Below are positions 5,298-15,100 of a stretch of 20,245 nt of DNA, one piece after another; position 1 is the stretch's first letter; each line of letters starts with the position of its first letter. The stretch is from a virus: the IMG/VR virus record IMGVR_UViG_3300018080_000695, positions 1-20,245 of that record; one strand, given 5' to 3'. The translations under genes were made by a program, and so were the position numbers. The notes under the pieces are model-generated. The model did no database searches and had not been told where the DNA came from. It was given only the letters and a program-made list of their open reading frames with translations.

Positions 5298-5526
5298 AAT
5301 TCAAACCTTGTTTTTCAAGAACTTCTTTTTGTTTCTTTCCTTTGTCACTAATATAATTGTTCTTCCACCAAGCAACAAGCGAGGCGGCAACTGTAAATGT
5401 TGCAGTCACGCCAGCTTCAATTTCCTCGTTTGAGAATGGAAGGGTTGATTTCCCTGATAATACTAGGGATTGGTTAATTAAAGCAATAGCTAAAACAATT
5501 GTACGAATTATAGAACCTCTATCCAT
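5296..5526 (-). CDS. Holin, SPP1 type
   Basis: A 76-residue protein with ATG at 5526 and ribosome binding site AAAGGAGATG, which overlaps the end of the upstream gene. The start MDRGSIIRTIVLAIALINQ and the later A-S-L-V-A-W-W-K-N-N-Y segment with a K-G-K-K-Q-K-E-V-L tail are characteristic of SPP1-type phage holins. Two membrane segments are visible (about 7-25 and 38-54), with a basic cytoplasmic tail. It would form the membrane lesions that free the endolysin and set the time of lysis. It sits between a membrane-anchored coiled-coil protein and the endolysin, the usual lysis cassette. Confidence 0.92.
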   Translation of the reverse strand: MDRGSIIRTIVLAIALINQSLVLSGKSTLPFSNEEIEAGVTATFTVAASLVAWWKNNYISDKGKKQKEVLEKQGLN

Positions 5527-5528
5527 TG

Positions 5529-5816
5529 TTATTCATCTCCTTTTTCTAATTTATCAATCCGTTTATGAGCCTGCTTTGAACTTTCTTCAACTCGTGTGAC
5601 ACGCTCTCCTAATGCGATCATCTGCCTTTCATTCGACTTCAAGTCAATTCGAATATCGTCAACCCCCTTTCTGATATACCCTAGTTCGGCTTTCAATTCC
5701 GCGCTTTCATGGCTGTCTGTTTTTACTGCTTTTGTCTTGTTAAGTTGATATGTCTGGTGCGCAATAATCAAACTTAGTACACTTACTACAATCCCTGCTA
5801 AAACTTCAGTTGCCAT
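5529..5816 (-). CDS. Membrane-anchored coiled-coil lysis-cassette protein
   Basis: I place the start at ATG 5816 (95 residues), because AAAGGCGTG lies seven bases upstream; a TTG 18 bases earlier overlaps that site. One N-terminal membrane segment (about 4-22) is followed by a charged helix with heptad spacing (about 45-95) that should form a coiled coil. This resembles small XhlA-like or SPP1 gp24.1-like proteins encoded beside holins, but XhlA has its membrane segment at the other end, so I leave the family open. It may modulate the holin or act as a partner. Its stop codon is two bases from the holin start, so translation is probably coupled. Confidence 0.75.
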   Translation of the reverse strand: MATEVLAGIVVSVLSLIIAHQTYQLNKTKAVKTDSHESAELKAELGYIRKGVDDIRIDLKSNERQMIALGERVTRVEESSKQAHKRIDKLEKGDE

Positions 5817-5835
5817 ATTTATCACGCCTTTCAAT

Positions 5836-5868
5836 TAAAAATAAAAAAGAGTCCATGTTTGGACCCTA
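5836..5868 (-). terminator. Terminator of the recombinase gene
   Basis: On the minus strand GGGTCC (complement of 5861-5866) pairs with GGACTC (complement of 5849-5854), with one G-T pair and a six-base loop. TTTTTTATTTTTAA follows. The recombinase TAG stop (5866-5868) overlaps the first base of the stem. Confidence 0.75.
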
Positions 5869-6867
5869 TTGAACAAGAAACTTTTTGTGTTGTTCTCTTT
5901 TGCGCTCTTCGGTAATTCTAGCGTATCTAAGTGTGGTTTCCGGTGAGCTATGACCAAGTAATTCTTGAACAGCAACTAGCTCAGCTCCGTTATTAAGTGT
6001 CAATGTTGCGAACGTATGCCTCAAAACGTGTGGGCTTACTTTATCGGCTAACCCAGCTTTCTTAGCAATTTCTTTTATTTCACGTTGAATCGCTCGTTTA
6101 GACAGCCTTCTGTGAGGTTTTCGTTCTGTCACCATTAATGCATCGCAGTCATCTATACGTGTACTGAGATACTTATTAAGATGGTACATTGCTTTAAATG
6201 AAAAATAGACTTCTCGTTGCTTATTTCCCTTTCCTACGACCAAACAACTCATCGATTGTTGGTTTATATCGGATTTATCTAATTGATATACTTCTGACAA
6301 GCGACACCCGGTTGCATATAAAACTTCAATAAATGCTCGCTGTCTAACGGTATCACAAGATTCTCTAAGCATTTCGAGTTCTTCTATCGTCAGAGCTTTT
6401 GGGAGTCGTTTCTCAGTTTTGGGTGGCTTTAATTTTGATGTTGGATCTCGCGGAATAATCTCTTCTGATGCTAGCCAACCAAAAAAACTTTTTAGAACAG
6501 ACAATTTCTTTCCAATTGTGCTCATTTTCAAGTTGCTCAGTTCCCCGAGATAAACCCTGATGTCAGCAGGTGTTATTTCGTAAGTTTTCTTCTTTACCTT
6601 CTCTGCAAATATTTTCAAATCAAGTTCGTAACCTTCAAGAGTTAGAGGACTGAGGCCTTCTAGCTTTTTTGAAGATAGGAAAAGCTCTATTTTTTCATGT
6701 AGATCTGGATGAATTTCATCTTTCTCTACTCTGGTAATATGGTATTTTGAGATAATACTTGAAAGCTTCCCTTTTGTCTTTTCGATATCAATCGGGACTA
6801 TCTCTGAAATAAAACCCACAATTTCGGAAATCAGTTGTTCTCCGGCACCTAACGCCACAATACTCAT
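5866..6867 (-). CDS. Tyrosine site-specific recombinase, XerC/XerD-like
   Basis: A 333-residue protein with ATG at 6867 and ribosome binding site GGGGGA. After an extra N-terminal stretch of about 55 residues comes a SAM-like core-binding domain (about 57-140), then the catalytic domain with all expected residues: Arg189 in G-C-R-L-S-E, Lys213 in G-K-G-N-K, His280 and Arg283 in H-V-L-R-H-T-F, His306 in L-L-G-H-S, and the nucleophile Tyr315 in L-R-Y-A. It should therefore be active in DNA cleavage and strand exchange. Its place in the late operon, between the tail spike and the lysis genes, is unusual for the prophage integrase, which normally sits at the other end. Possible jobs are resolving concatemers or dimers, using dif-like sites, or rearranging tail genes. 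No recombination site was identified. Confidence 0.93.
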   Translation of the reverse strand: MSIVALGAGEQLISEIVGFISEIVPIDIEKTKGKLSSIISKYHITRVEKDEIHPDLHEKIELFLSSKKLEGLSPLTLEGYELDLKIFAEKVKKKTYEITPADIRVYLGELSNLKMSTIGKKLSVLKSFFGWLASEEIIPRDPTSKLKPPKTEKRLPKALTIEELEMLRESCDTVRQRAFIEVLYATGCRLSEVYQLDKSDINQQSMSCLVVGKGNKQREVYFSFKAMYHLNKYLSTRIDDCDALMVTERKPHRRLSKRAIQREIKEIAKKAGLADKVSPHVLRHTFATLTLNNGAELVAVQELLGHSSPETTLRYARITEERKREQHKKFLVQ

Positions 6868-6933
6868 CTTTCATTCCCCCAGGATATAAAATATTATTAT
6901 TACGCTTTAGGAGTTGCCACTGCAAACAAAAAA

Positions 6934-6993
6934 GAAGCAGGCACGCTCCTGGGTGCGTTAACGGATGGGTAGCTAATCCATCCTACCTGCTTC
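6934..6993 (-). terminator. Branched terminator or attenuator before the recombinase gene
   Basis: On the minus strand an outer stem GAAGCAGG/CCTGCTTC (6986-6993 with 6934-6941) encloses two hairpins, GGATGG/CCATCC (6978-6983 with 6963-6968) and GCAC/GTGC (6953-6956 with 6941-6944). It is followed directly by TTTTTTG. The result is a Y-shaped structure with a proper T tail, about 70 bases upstream of the recombinase start codon. It could end the tail-gene transcript, or act as a leader attenuator for the recombinase from the possible promoter at 7000-7029. Confidence 0.75.
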
Positions 6994-6999
6994 TATGTT

Positions 7000-7029
7000 A
7001 ACATAACATTCTGCTATTTTGTCAGTCAA
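7000..7029 (-). promoter_or_regulatory. Possible promoter for the recombinase
   Basis: On the minus strand TTGACT (complement of 7024-7029) lies 18 bases from TATGTT (complement of 7000-7005), which matches the -10 consensus at four of six positions. The -10 lies in a perfect 12-base palindrome TATGTTAACATA (6994-7005) that could be an operator. Transcription would start just before the branched terminator. Confidence 0.4.
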
Positions 7030-7078
7030 TAAGAACTAATGTTTGTAAAATTGTTATTGCGCAGTATTGTCCTACGGT

Positions 7079-9649
7079 TTAATTCAGTTTAATAAAATCG
7101 TTTGATACAACAACACCGATGTAATCACCTGATGTTACTACCGCTAAATCACCATTTGATATTCCAATCTTATCTCCAATAGTTAAGTTTGATAGATTTG
7201 TATCACTTATTTGTAGATACCCTCCTATTCGAATTATTCCAATTTCATTAATATTAATATCTTCCATTGCTATGCCATAAAACAGAACGGTATCATCAGT
7301 TGATAACATTGGTTCAACACCGGTAAAGTCGGATTTTACCTTTACTAATGTTCCTTTAGTAATTAATGAAGATGAAGCGTTTTTTATTTTCTTTGTTTCG
7401 CCTGTAAAGTTATATGTGTATTGTCCACCATCACTATATTGAAACTCAACTGGAACAACATCATTTCCATACCCAGTTACCACAAAATCTATGCCAACTC
7501 CACTACCTGTTTGTTCTTCCTTAATGTGGATTATTCCTTGAATTTTATTTCCGACTAAATGAACAGAACATTTTTGACCGGAACCCATTGATCCAAATTT
7601 TATTGAATATTTATTATTAGTACTTTCAAACGTACAGTTGATAAAAGTGTTCTTTGAAGGTTTGGTAAAGTTAACATTATTATGGAAGCTGTACGCATAC
7701 CCCGGCATTTCGGTATAAAAATAACAATTTTCAAAAACATGTTCTGTTCCACTCCAACTTCCTTGCCCATATGCTTGGTTAAAGCCACCGCCTGTATATT
7801 TAATGAAATCACAATTTCTTACATTTCTCTTATGATTTGGATAATTATAATCATCGTGAACAGCGTATCGTAAATTTTTTGCTGTTACTGTTAAGTTTTC
7901 CAAATCACAATTATCTATTGTGCAAAGTGTAGACACTCTATTCATTGTTTCTGTTGAAAAGGTATCGCTTAATTCACCTTTTAATATTATATTTTCTTTA
8001 TTGCCAATTCCTTTTAAGTGGACAAAATTGGGGATTTGTAATCCGATGAAAGCAGAATCATTAATTTCTGTATCTGTATAGTAAGACATTATATCGTAAA
8101 TCCCCTCGTGTATTTGAATTTCATATTGATTTGATTCACTTGCGTCGTTAATTGATTCGATGGCATCTCTTAAAGAAATGAAGTCACCTGATCCATCTTG
8201 TTTAACAGTAATGACATTTCGAACGTTGTTAAATTGTGAGAGTAGATTTTTATCGAGGTATTGCGCTGATATTTTGAATTTTTCAATATCTTCTACTCTG
8301 ATTAAATGCCCCCCACTAGAATAGTCTGTCATTACATTCCCTTGTTCTAATTGATAGTAATTAAGATAAATATTTTTTAAAGTTACACGAATAAAATTCG
8401 CATTTGACGGAGTTGTGAATGTTGCTTCTAAATATACAGAACTGTTACTGATTCCGCTGATATAATTTTTATCACTATCGTAAAAAGCTAATTGTTCTAA
8501 TTTTTCGCCATAATGATTACTTAACGTGTAATCTGTGTTAGGTAAAATTTCTATATAGTCAGTATGAGAGAAGTCCTCGTTAACTTTTGATAATCCATCC
8601 AAATATGACACATATCTCCCGGTTGTGATTTTGCTTAAATCAATTAAATTTTTGCTTTCTTTCTTTTTTGCTGGGATAAAATTAAGTTTTTTATCTTCAA
8701 TTGTATTATCTCTTATGTCATCTTTATTTAATTTTGGAGTATGAGTTTCGTATTCTGTACTAACACTACCTTTTTCGAGTTGTTCTAAATCAATATCAGA
8801 AATAGGAACGGTAATTCTCATAAAATAACAGTTTGCAGGTGTAGTAAATGTTGTAGCACTTGATAGTCCGCTAATATAATTTTTATCAGCGTCGTAAAAT
8901 GCTAACTGTTGACTTCCTACTTTTGTGTATTCGGTTGAAGGTTCACATTTTATCCAATCAGAAGCAACATGAGAAGCGCTATCAACTAAATTACCGCTAG
9001 AATATTGAACATACTTACCATAAGTTACCGTATCTTTATTGAAAAGGTTTTTACTTGCTAGACCGACCATAGCAGGAAACGCCATTTTAATAGTTGTTAT
9101 ACTTTCGTCTGCGGGTACAGCGTTTACTGGAGTAGTACCTGCTATTTGTTGAAGAAATTCATCTGTCATGTAAGTTTGATCGAATTTCCCCTTGTTTTTA
9201 TCAATGTCAAAAACAGATATTTCTCCTTTTGTCGCCTTTTCCGCCAACTGCGCAGTAACTTCCTGGTGTTTTTGGTCGATTTTCGCATCAAGTCGTTGGT
9301 CTACTTCGTTTATTAAAGAAGGGTCAATGTCCTGAATTTCAGTCCATTGACCCTGATCATTCATACGATATACTTTTCCGCTGTCGCGTGCCATTGCAGC
9401 TTTTCCTTCTGCTGCATCGGGGTACGTGGTAGTCAAATCACCAAATGTGTTAACTGGCGGTAACCACTCTATTTTTGCAGCATTTACGACTTTGTTAAAG
9501 GCATCTGTTGATACGGTCTCAACAGCATTGTCAAACTCATTCTTAAGCTCCTTGAAATCATTTTCTACATCCAAGAAGTTTTGATTAAGGTCGTTACGAA
9601 AATCACGATCTAATGAAGGTTGAAGTGAACGATATGGATATTTAGGCAT
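7079..9649 (-). CDS. Tail spike or receptor-binding protein with pectinesterase-like beta-helix
   Basis: I start at ATG 9649 (856 residues), because GGAGGTG lies nine bases upstream, inside the end of the previous gene; a GTG 18 bases earlier overlaps it. The N-terminus (MPKYPYRSLQPSLDRDF) and the short helices after it look like the tail-attachment part. Two related modules follow at about 195-305 and 340-450, each with A-S-K-N-L or S-K-N-L, Q-L-A-F-Y-D-x-D-K-N-Y-I-S-G and a T-F-T-T-P segment, as in jelly-roll carbohydrate-binding domains. Near residue 485 a V-K-Q-D-G-S-G-D-F motif opens a right-handed beta-helix of the pectin lyase or pectinesterase type, up to about 760. The last 90 residues form a small beta-rich end. 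It probably binds or degrades host surface glycans. Confidence 0.85.
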   Translation of the reverse strand: MPKYPYRSLQPSLDRDFRNDLNQNFLDVENDFKELKNEFDNAVETVSTDAFNKVVNAAKIEWLPPVNTFGDLTTTYPDAAEGKAAMARDSGKVYRMNDQGQWTEIQDIDPSLINEVDQRLDAKIDQKHQEVTAQLAEKATKGEISVFDIDKNKGKFDQTYMTDEFLQQIAGTTPVNAVPADESITTIKMAFPAMVGLASKNLFNKDTVTYGKYVQYSSGNLVDSASHVASDWIKCEPSTEYTKVGSQQLAFYDADKNYISGLSSATTFTTPANCYFMRITVPISDIDLEQLEKGSVSTEYETHTPKLNKDDIRDNTIEDKKLNFIPAKKKESKNLIDLSKITTGRYVSYLDGLSKVNEDFSHTDYIEILPNTDYTLSNHYGEKLEQLAFYDSDKNYISGISNSSVYLEATFTTPSNANFIRVTLKNIYLNYYQLEQGNVMTDYSSGGHLIRVEDIEKFKISAQYLDKNLLSQFNNVRNVITVKQDGSGDFISLRDAIESINDASESNQYEIQIHEGIYDIMSYYTDTEINDSAFIGLQIPNFVHLKGIGNKENIILKGELSDTFSTETMNRVSTLCTIDNCDLENLTVTAKNLRYAVHDDYNYPNHKRNVRNCDFIKYTGGGFNQAYGQGSWSGTEHVFENCYFYTEMPGYAYSFHNNVNFTKPSKNTFINCTFESTNNKYSIKFGSMGSGQKCSVHLVGNKIQGIIHIKEEQTGSGVGIDFVVTGYGNDVVPVEFQYSDGGQYTYNFTGETKKIKNASSSLITKGTLVKVKSDFTGVEPMLSTDDTVLFYGIAMEDININEIGIIRIGGYLQISDTNLSNLTIGDKIGISNGDLAVVTSGDYIGVVVSNDFIKLN

Positions 9650-9653
9650 TTTA

Positions 9654-11264
9654 CTATGCACCTCCACTACTTTCTAAAGCAGTAACTCTTTGTTCTAAAT
9701 CTTGTATTTGTTGCACGATATCGTCAAAGTTTATTTGTTCTAAATCAACGATTAAGAATTTATCTAATTTTTGCTTATCCATAGAGCTCATGAGTCCATC
9801 TTCCGTTGTGGAAACAAGAGGGACCTCAACGACTACATTTCCTTGTTCATCAAGTTGTATATTATCTAATTTTTGCTTATCCTGTGAGCTCATAAGCCCT
9901 TTGGAAGATGATGTTGCAATAACATCATTTGCTTTTTGAGAAGGATCATAACCTTGTTCAAAAACGGTATTACTCCCTACACTAACTTTATCGTCAGAGA
10001 GTCTACCATAAGCTACATCAAGATTTAACCCGTCTGGACTAACGGCCATCTTCATAAAAGTTCCGTCAGTGGAAACAAAAATGCCCCCTTTCTTCAAGCG
10101 CACAAATCGCATGAAGTTGGCTACATCGGTAAGTGATATTCCGTATTTGTTATAGTCTATTTCTGAAAATGTACTTTCAACGGCTTTTACGACATAGTTA
10201 GCGTTTGTTCCAAGAGCGCTGTCTTTGATTTTTCCTGTTTCTGTATTTACAACATTATTGACAGTTTTGGCTGTCGAATTGAAACTAGAGATGATATCAG
10301 TAGCCTTTTTGGTAATACTTCCTAAAGTGAAGATGGGAGATTTTAAGTCGTCCGAGTAATCTTCAATCTCGATGACTCTGATTCTTACATCAATGTCAAA
10401 TGGCTCAATTATACACCAGATGTAATCACCTTTTTGTATGTCGATAATCCCCATTTCTTTCAATTGAACATAAGTTAGTTTGATGGATATATCAATCGAA
10501 TCAAAGAGTTTTCGTCTCATCGCTTCAAGTAAAGAGTCATAATTTGTATATCTTTCGTCTCGAATTGGCTCAGCGTGTTTGATATTGTAAATATCGGCTA
10601 AAGGAGACGTATATTCCGCTTCTACAACATAAGTTCCGTCTTCATTCTGTTTTCCAAAACCTCGTATATATGTTTTTAGGCTACTTGTATCAATTTCTTT
10701 TGAGGGATTACTAATATTATACTGATAGATGATTTTCTCATCTGTATACCTAGCAATCTCTTTAGCGATGTATATTGTTTCACCAATTACATCGAATTCG
10801 ACTCCGAACTTAGAAAGTGTGTCTTTTAGTAAAGACAGAGCATTATCATCCCCGAAATTTTCAACTTCTACAGATGTAGGTATATCTGTCTCATCAATAA
10901 AGACAGTGTAGCCAGTTCCATCTGTTACAAAATCAATTAATTGACGAATTGATTTTGTTCCTGTAATAGTATCGTAAATCCATTTGTTGCTTAAATCATC
11001 AAACATTCGGTGTATTGCTTTACACTCAGCATATACTCGATTACCCTTTGTTCTTTCGTTGTGAAACTTAATGATGTACTCATCTGATTCATAGATGAAA
11101 TAAGCTTCATTTTGTACCAACGGATAAGAATGCTCATTCATGTCTGTTTTTGTAACAAATACCTGTATCTGCTTTTCTCCGTTTACTGAATTTCTTCTGG
11201 TTACGCTATAATCGGTTAACGACTCCTCATCTCCCAAAACACTACGAATAAATAAATCTTTCAT
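9654..11264 (-). CDS. Tail endopeptidase-like protein (Tal, prophage tail family)
   Basis: I place the start at ATG 11264 (536 residues), because AAGGTG lies six bases upstream; earlier GTG and ATG codons overlap that site. The first 340 residues, beginning MKDLFIRSVLGDEESLTDYS, match the phage tail protein family that follows Dit and forms the tail-tip hub (the Tal or gp18-like N-terminal region). A helical linker and a beta-rich part follow. The C-terminal end carries two copies of L-M-S-S-x-D-K-Q-K-L-D (about 460 and 500) and then a short coiled coil (about 510-530), a common trimer-forming end. I see no clear peptidase domain, so the enzymatic part of the family name may not apply. Confidence 0.88.
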   Translation of the reverse strand: MKDLFIRSVLGDEESLTDYSVTRRNSVNGEKQIQVFVTKTDMNEHSYPLVQNEAYFIYESDEYIIKFHNERTKGNRVYAECKAIHRMFDDLSNKWIYDTITGTKSIRQLIDFVTDGTGYTVFIDETDIPTSVEVENFGDDNALSLLKDTLSKFGVEFDVIGETIYIAKEIARYTDEKIIYQYNISNPSKEIDTSSLKTYIRGFGKQNEDGTYVVEAEYTSPLADIYNIKHAEPIRDERYTNYDSLLEAMRRKLFDSIDISIKLTYVQLKEMGIIDIQKGDYIWCIIEPFDIDVRIRVIEIEDYSDDLKSPIFTLGSITKKATDIISSFNSTAKTVNNVVNTETGKIKDSALGTNANYVVKAVESTFSEIDYNKYGISLTDVANFMRFVRLKKGGIFVSTDGTFMKMAVSPDGLNLDVAYGRLSDDKVSVGSNTVFEQGYDPSQKANDVIATSSSKGLMSSQDKQKLDNIQLDEQGNVVVEVPLVSTTEDGLMSSMDKQKLDKFLIVDLEQINFDDIVQQIQDLEQRVTALESSGGA

Positions 11265-11274
11265 GAGCATCACC

Positions 11275-12105
11275 TTATAAGTAATAAAAACGGAAATCGA
11301 AACTTATTTCAAAAGTTCCGTTTGTTCCGTTCAATTCAAATTCGTTCAGTCCTGGTTTTATTGATATAAATTTTTTATTCGTATTAGCAAAAATGCTCGT
11401 TCCATTCTTAGTGTGTTTTACACGGTTTATCTCGATCACATCACCTGAGGATGTTTCTCCGAAGTATTGCCAAGTGTCTCCGGATGTTAAATTTTTAATC
11501 TCTAAGTTATTTGAAGAACCTTTATACTTGATGATAAGTGGCATTTTTTTCGGATGAACTTCAATATCCCCAGCATTAAAAATACTGAACGTGTTTGTAT
11601 TGTGAATATAACTAATATCATCTAAAATAAGCCCTTGGCCAATTTGCCATATTTCTGTATCTGAATTAAGTGGATCTAGAGTTGTTCCAATGGATTCAAG
11701 AAATACAGAATGAATGACAAATTCAATGCTAAATTCTCCGTCCTCAAGAGTCGTATAATCGATATCGAATTCACTTGATACTGATACTTCCATCCGTTTA
11801 CCGGGTTGTAAATCACGAATGATGTAAAACTTTTCTAGAGGATTAAAGATTCTAAAAATCTCATCTCTGAATAAATCAAAATCAGACGGATCTAATGCTT
11901 CGACATTGATACGAGAAAAAATTTTTCTTTCTTTCAGAGTTGTCCCGAAATAAACAGAACCATGTCGTCCTTCGACGATTTCTGTGTGGTGTTCAGGGGA
12001 TGGAGAAAAAATTCGAAATGAGCTCACCCATAAGTTTTTTTGATGAAGATCAATCATATTTCCATTCGATTTCAAAACTTTGAAGTTAAAAATGCTTTTC
12101 TCCAT
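11275..12105 (-). CDS. dit: Distal tail protein (Dit)
   Basis: A 276-residue protein. ATG at 12105 overlaps the tape measure stop by one base (TGATG) and has ribosome binding site GGAGGGAAT. Length, position between tape measure and Tal, and the sequence (early F-N-F-K-V-L, then the H-x-x-I-V-E-G-R-H-G-S-V-Y-F-G-T-T-L region near residues 40-56, and an N-P-L-E-K-F-Y-I-I segment) fit the siphovirus tail component family PF05709. In such phages Dit forms a hexameric ring at the tail tip that joins tail tube to receptor-binding proteins. The C-terminal half is rich in beta strands, as expected for the galectin-like domain. Confidence 0.9.
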   Translation of the reverse strand: MEKSIFNFKVLKSNGNMIDLHQKNLWVSSFRIFSPSPEHHTEIVEGRHGSVYFGTTLKERKIFSRINVEALDPSDFDLFRDEIFRIFNPLEKFYIIRDLQPGKRMEVSVSSEFDIDYTTLEDGEFSIEFVIHSVFLESIGTTLDPLNSDTEIWQIGQGLILDDISYIHNTNTFSIFNAGDIEVHPKKMPLIIKYKGSSNNLEIKNLTSGDTWQYFGETSSGDVIEINRVKHTKNGTSIFANTNKKFISIKPGLNEFELNGTNGTFEISFDFRFYYL

Positions 12106-15100
12106 CACCCATTCCCTCCTAGTAGATTTTTTATCTCTGTATCAGAGCCCATCATCTCGTTAATATATTCAAATTGATTGCGAGCAACTTCATATCCATC
12201 TAACTGACTTACCACTGTAATTAGAATCGGTTGTCGAACAGAAATGCTATTAGACAATGTTTGAGCTAGATTATCTCTATATTCCATTGTTTTTGCTATC
12301 ATTGCCCCAATTTTACTTAGAACTGAATCTGATAGAGGTAGAATCGCCTCAGGACCAGCTTCCCCCACTCCCTGTAAACCAGCATTAGCTGTGTTGAAAA
12401 TTGTAGGTTTTTTAAAGATACCACCCTCCGCATTCCAATTAACTTTCAGTTTTGGTACTTGTGGAGGTGCTAAACTAAATTTACCCTCAATACTGAATCT
12501 AGGTAATTTCGGAAGCTTGATATCAGGAATCTTTAATTTGAGACTGCTAAAGAACCCTTTAATATTATCAATAATAGTTTTTATCGTATTTTTAGCCGAT
12601 TCAATTGGTCTTGTTATCGCACTTTTGATTCCGTTCCAAACAGAAGTTGTAACTGATTTAATTGCGTTCCAAACACTTGTGATAATTGTCTTTATGAGGT
12701 TTATCGAAGCAGAAACGCTTGCCGCAATGATGCTCCATACCGATGATGTAATGTTTTTAATTGCATTCCAAGCAGCGCTCCAGTCTCCCCTTAATACAGC
12801 TGTAAAAAGCTTGATAATATTTGTGATAATGTTAATTACATTTTGAATAATACTTAAAATCGCAGGGAAGATGATTTGGACAATCCTTAAGATGAACTGA
12901 ATAGCAGGAATTAAAACGTTCGTAATGATCGTTGCTGCTAATTTAAGAAATGTAATAATAATTGGGATGATCGTTTGGATAATCGTCAAAATTAACGGGA
13001 ATACCATTAGGACCGCTTTTAAGATCAATGGAATAACAATTTGAGCTAAGTTCAAGATGATTGGAACGATTGACAGTAATAACTGCATGACGATTGGCAG
13101 AACTAACTGGACAATCTGTAGAATAATCGGGAACACCAATTGTATAGCTTGTAAAAGCATCGGTAAAACAGTCGTAATAATTTGCATGACAATTGGAATA
13201 ATCGCTTGGATTAATTGAATCACGATTGGCAATATAGATATCGCAATTTGCAACACGACTGTTAGCACATTGACAAAAGTAACAGATAGTTGAGGTAATA
13301 GTTGGCTTACAATCGGCAATACAGCTTGTGTAAGTTGACCGAAAGTCTGGACTAACATGACTAGAACCTGTCCAACAGATTGTCCCAATTGCCCGAATAT
13401 CGGCTGCATTTGGCTGAATGTATCGCCAAGCGTTGTACCCAGTTCCATCAAAGCAAGTCCCAACTCTGCAAACGATGGTCCTAACGCTTGAAAGCTTTGA
13501 GCGATGATAGACCCTGTTTCTTGGAATTCAGGTCCCAAAACAGCAAAACTATTTGCAAACTCCTGTACAACTGGTTGAAGCGCTGTTAACACTCCACCAA
13601 TTAGCGTTAACAAACCGGTTAACACAGGAGAAAGGGAGGATAATAATGACCCGCCAGATTGTATTAGAGTGACGAATACAGAACCTAATACAGATGATAG
13701 TGTTGTCAATGAGGGTCCGATATCCCCTAATAAGCCCGTCACAGTCTTCATAAGAGTCGAGAAAACAGTTCCTAATGATGACAGGACTTGTTCAAAAGTA
13801 GGCTGTAACTTTTGAATAGCATTCATGAGTTGAATAATAATGGGCTGTATCGTACTCATGATAGCGTTCCATACATTGGATAGGACATTCCTAGCTGTTT
13901 CATTTTCAGCAATGAACATCACAAGATGTGGTAAAAACATCATTAACAATGTACCAAGCAGTCTAAACGGTCCTAAAAGGATGCCAAATGTCTTTCCTAG
14001 GATTCCCACTCGTGCGCTCGCTACTTTAGCCGTCGTCCCTAGTTTTGTAAGGGACGATGAATACATACTATTGGAAGCACTTGCTCTTGATGCGCTGGCG
14101 CTATTCAACGCAAACTTTTGTGTAAGTACGCCAATTCCCAACGTCATTTGTCCAATCAAAGCTAGTAAAGGTCCGGCAGCCGCCACTAAAAGCCCAAGGA
14201 TAATCAACACTTTTTGAACAACAGGATTCATCCCACTAAATTGATCTATTAATCGTTCAATGTGAGGAGTGACGCTGTTGACTAAATCTAATATTTGAAA
14301 CCCTAAAGGAGCTAAGATTCCTGCTAGTTTTCTTAAAGTTGCTTGTGCTTTTTGATTGATAGACTGCTCAAGTGTATCTGCTGTTTCCTCGATAGCCCCT
14401 TCAAAACCCTTTAAAGCATCGGTCTGATTGTCTAGTGAATACATTACGTCGGACTCAAGATCTTCCCACTTAGTGCCGAATAGAGCCACACCAATTTGAT
14501 TCGCTTTAACCTGATCATCCATTTTTTCCAGCTCAGGTATCACAGCGCTAAATACATCGGCTACAGTGCTTTTTCCATCTAAAAAGTCCTTCCAAACCTT
14601 CTGTGTTGCTCCGCTAAGATTTCCCATAGCATCAGATGTAGATTTGGAACCATCCTTTACGCGTATTTGGAATTCTTTCATCGCGTCATTGATGTAATCA
14701 AGGTTGTATGCGCCGTTTTCAGAACCATTAATGAGAATGCTGAAGTATTGTTCAGCGCTAAATCCCATTTGTTTAAATAACGGTCCATATTCGGCCACAT
14801 TATCAAAAAGCTCGTTTGAAAAATTCAAACCGTTTTGAGCACCTTTGGTTAAAAGACCAAATGCTTGCTCTGCATTCAAGCCGAAAGAGAGCATGAGTTG
14901 GTTTGCGCCACGTGTAACCTCGTTAACATCTGATTCAAATGTCTTTGCTAAGGTCAGGGCATATTCTGTCGCGGTTTGTAGCTCTTCCCCAGACCCGATT
15001 TGCTTCATGTTTTGCTTTACACGACCAACTGCTCGTGCTACTTCATCCGCGCTATCTGCATAACCACCTTCCCAAACAGCTTTCATTGTTTTCTCTAACT

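Noticed and set aside
7600-7873. Short open frames on both strands inside the tail spike gene
   Set aside because: They lie within a convincing longer gene and have no start signals of their own.
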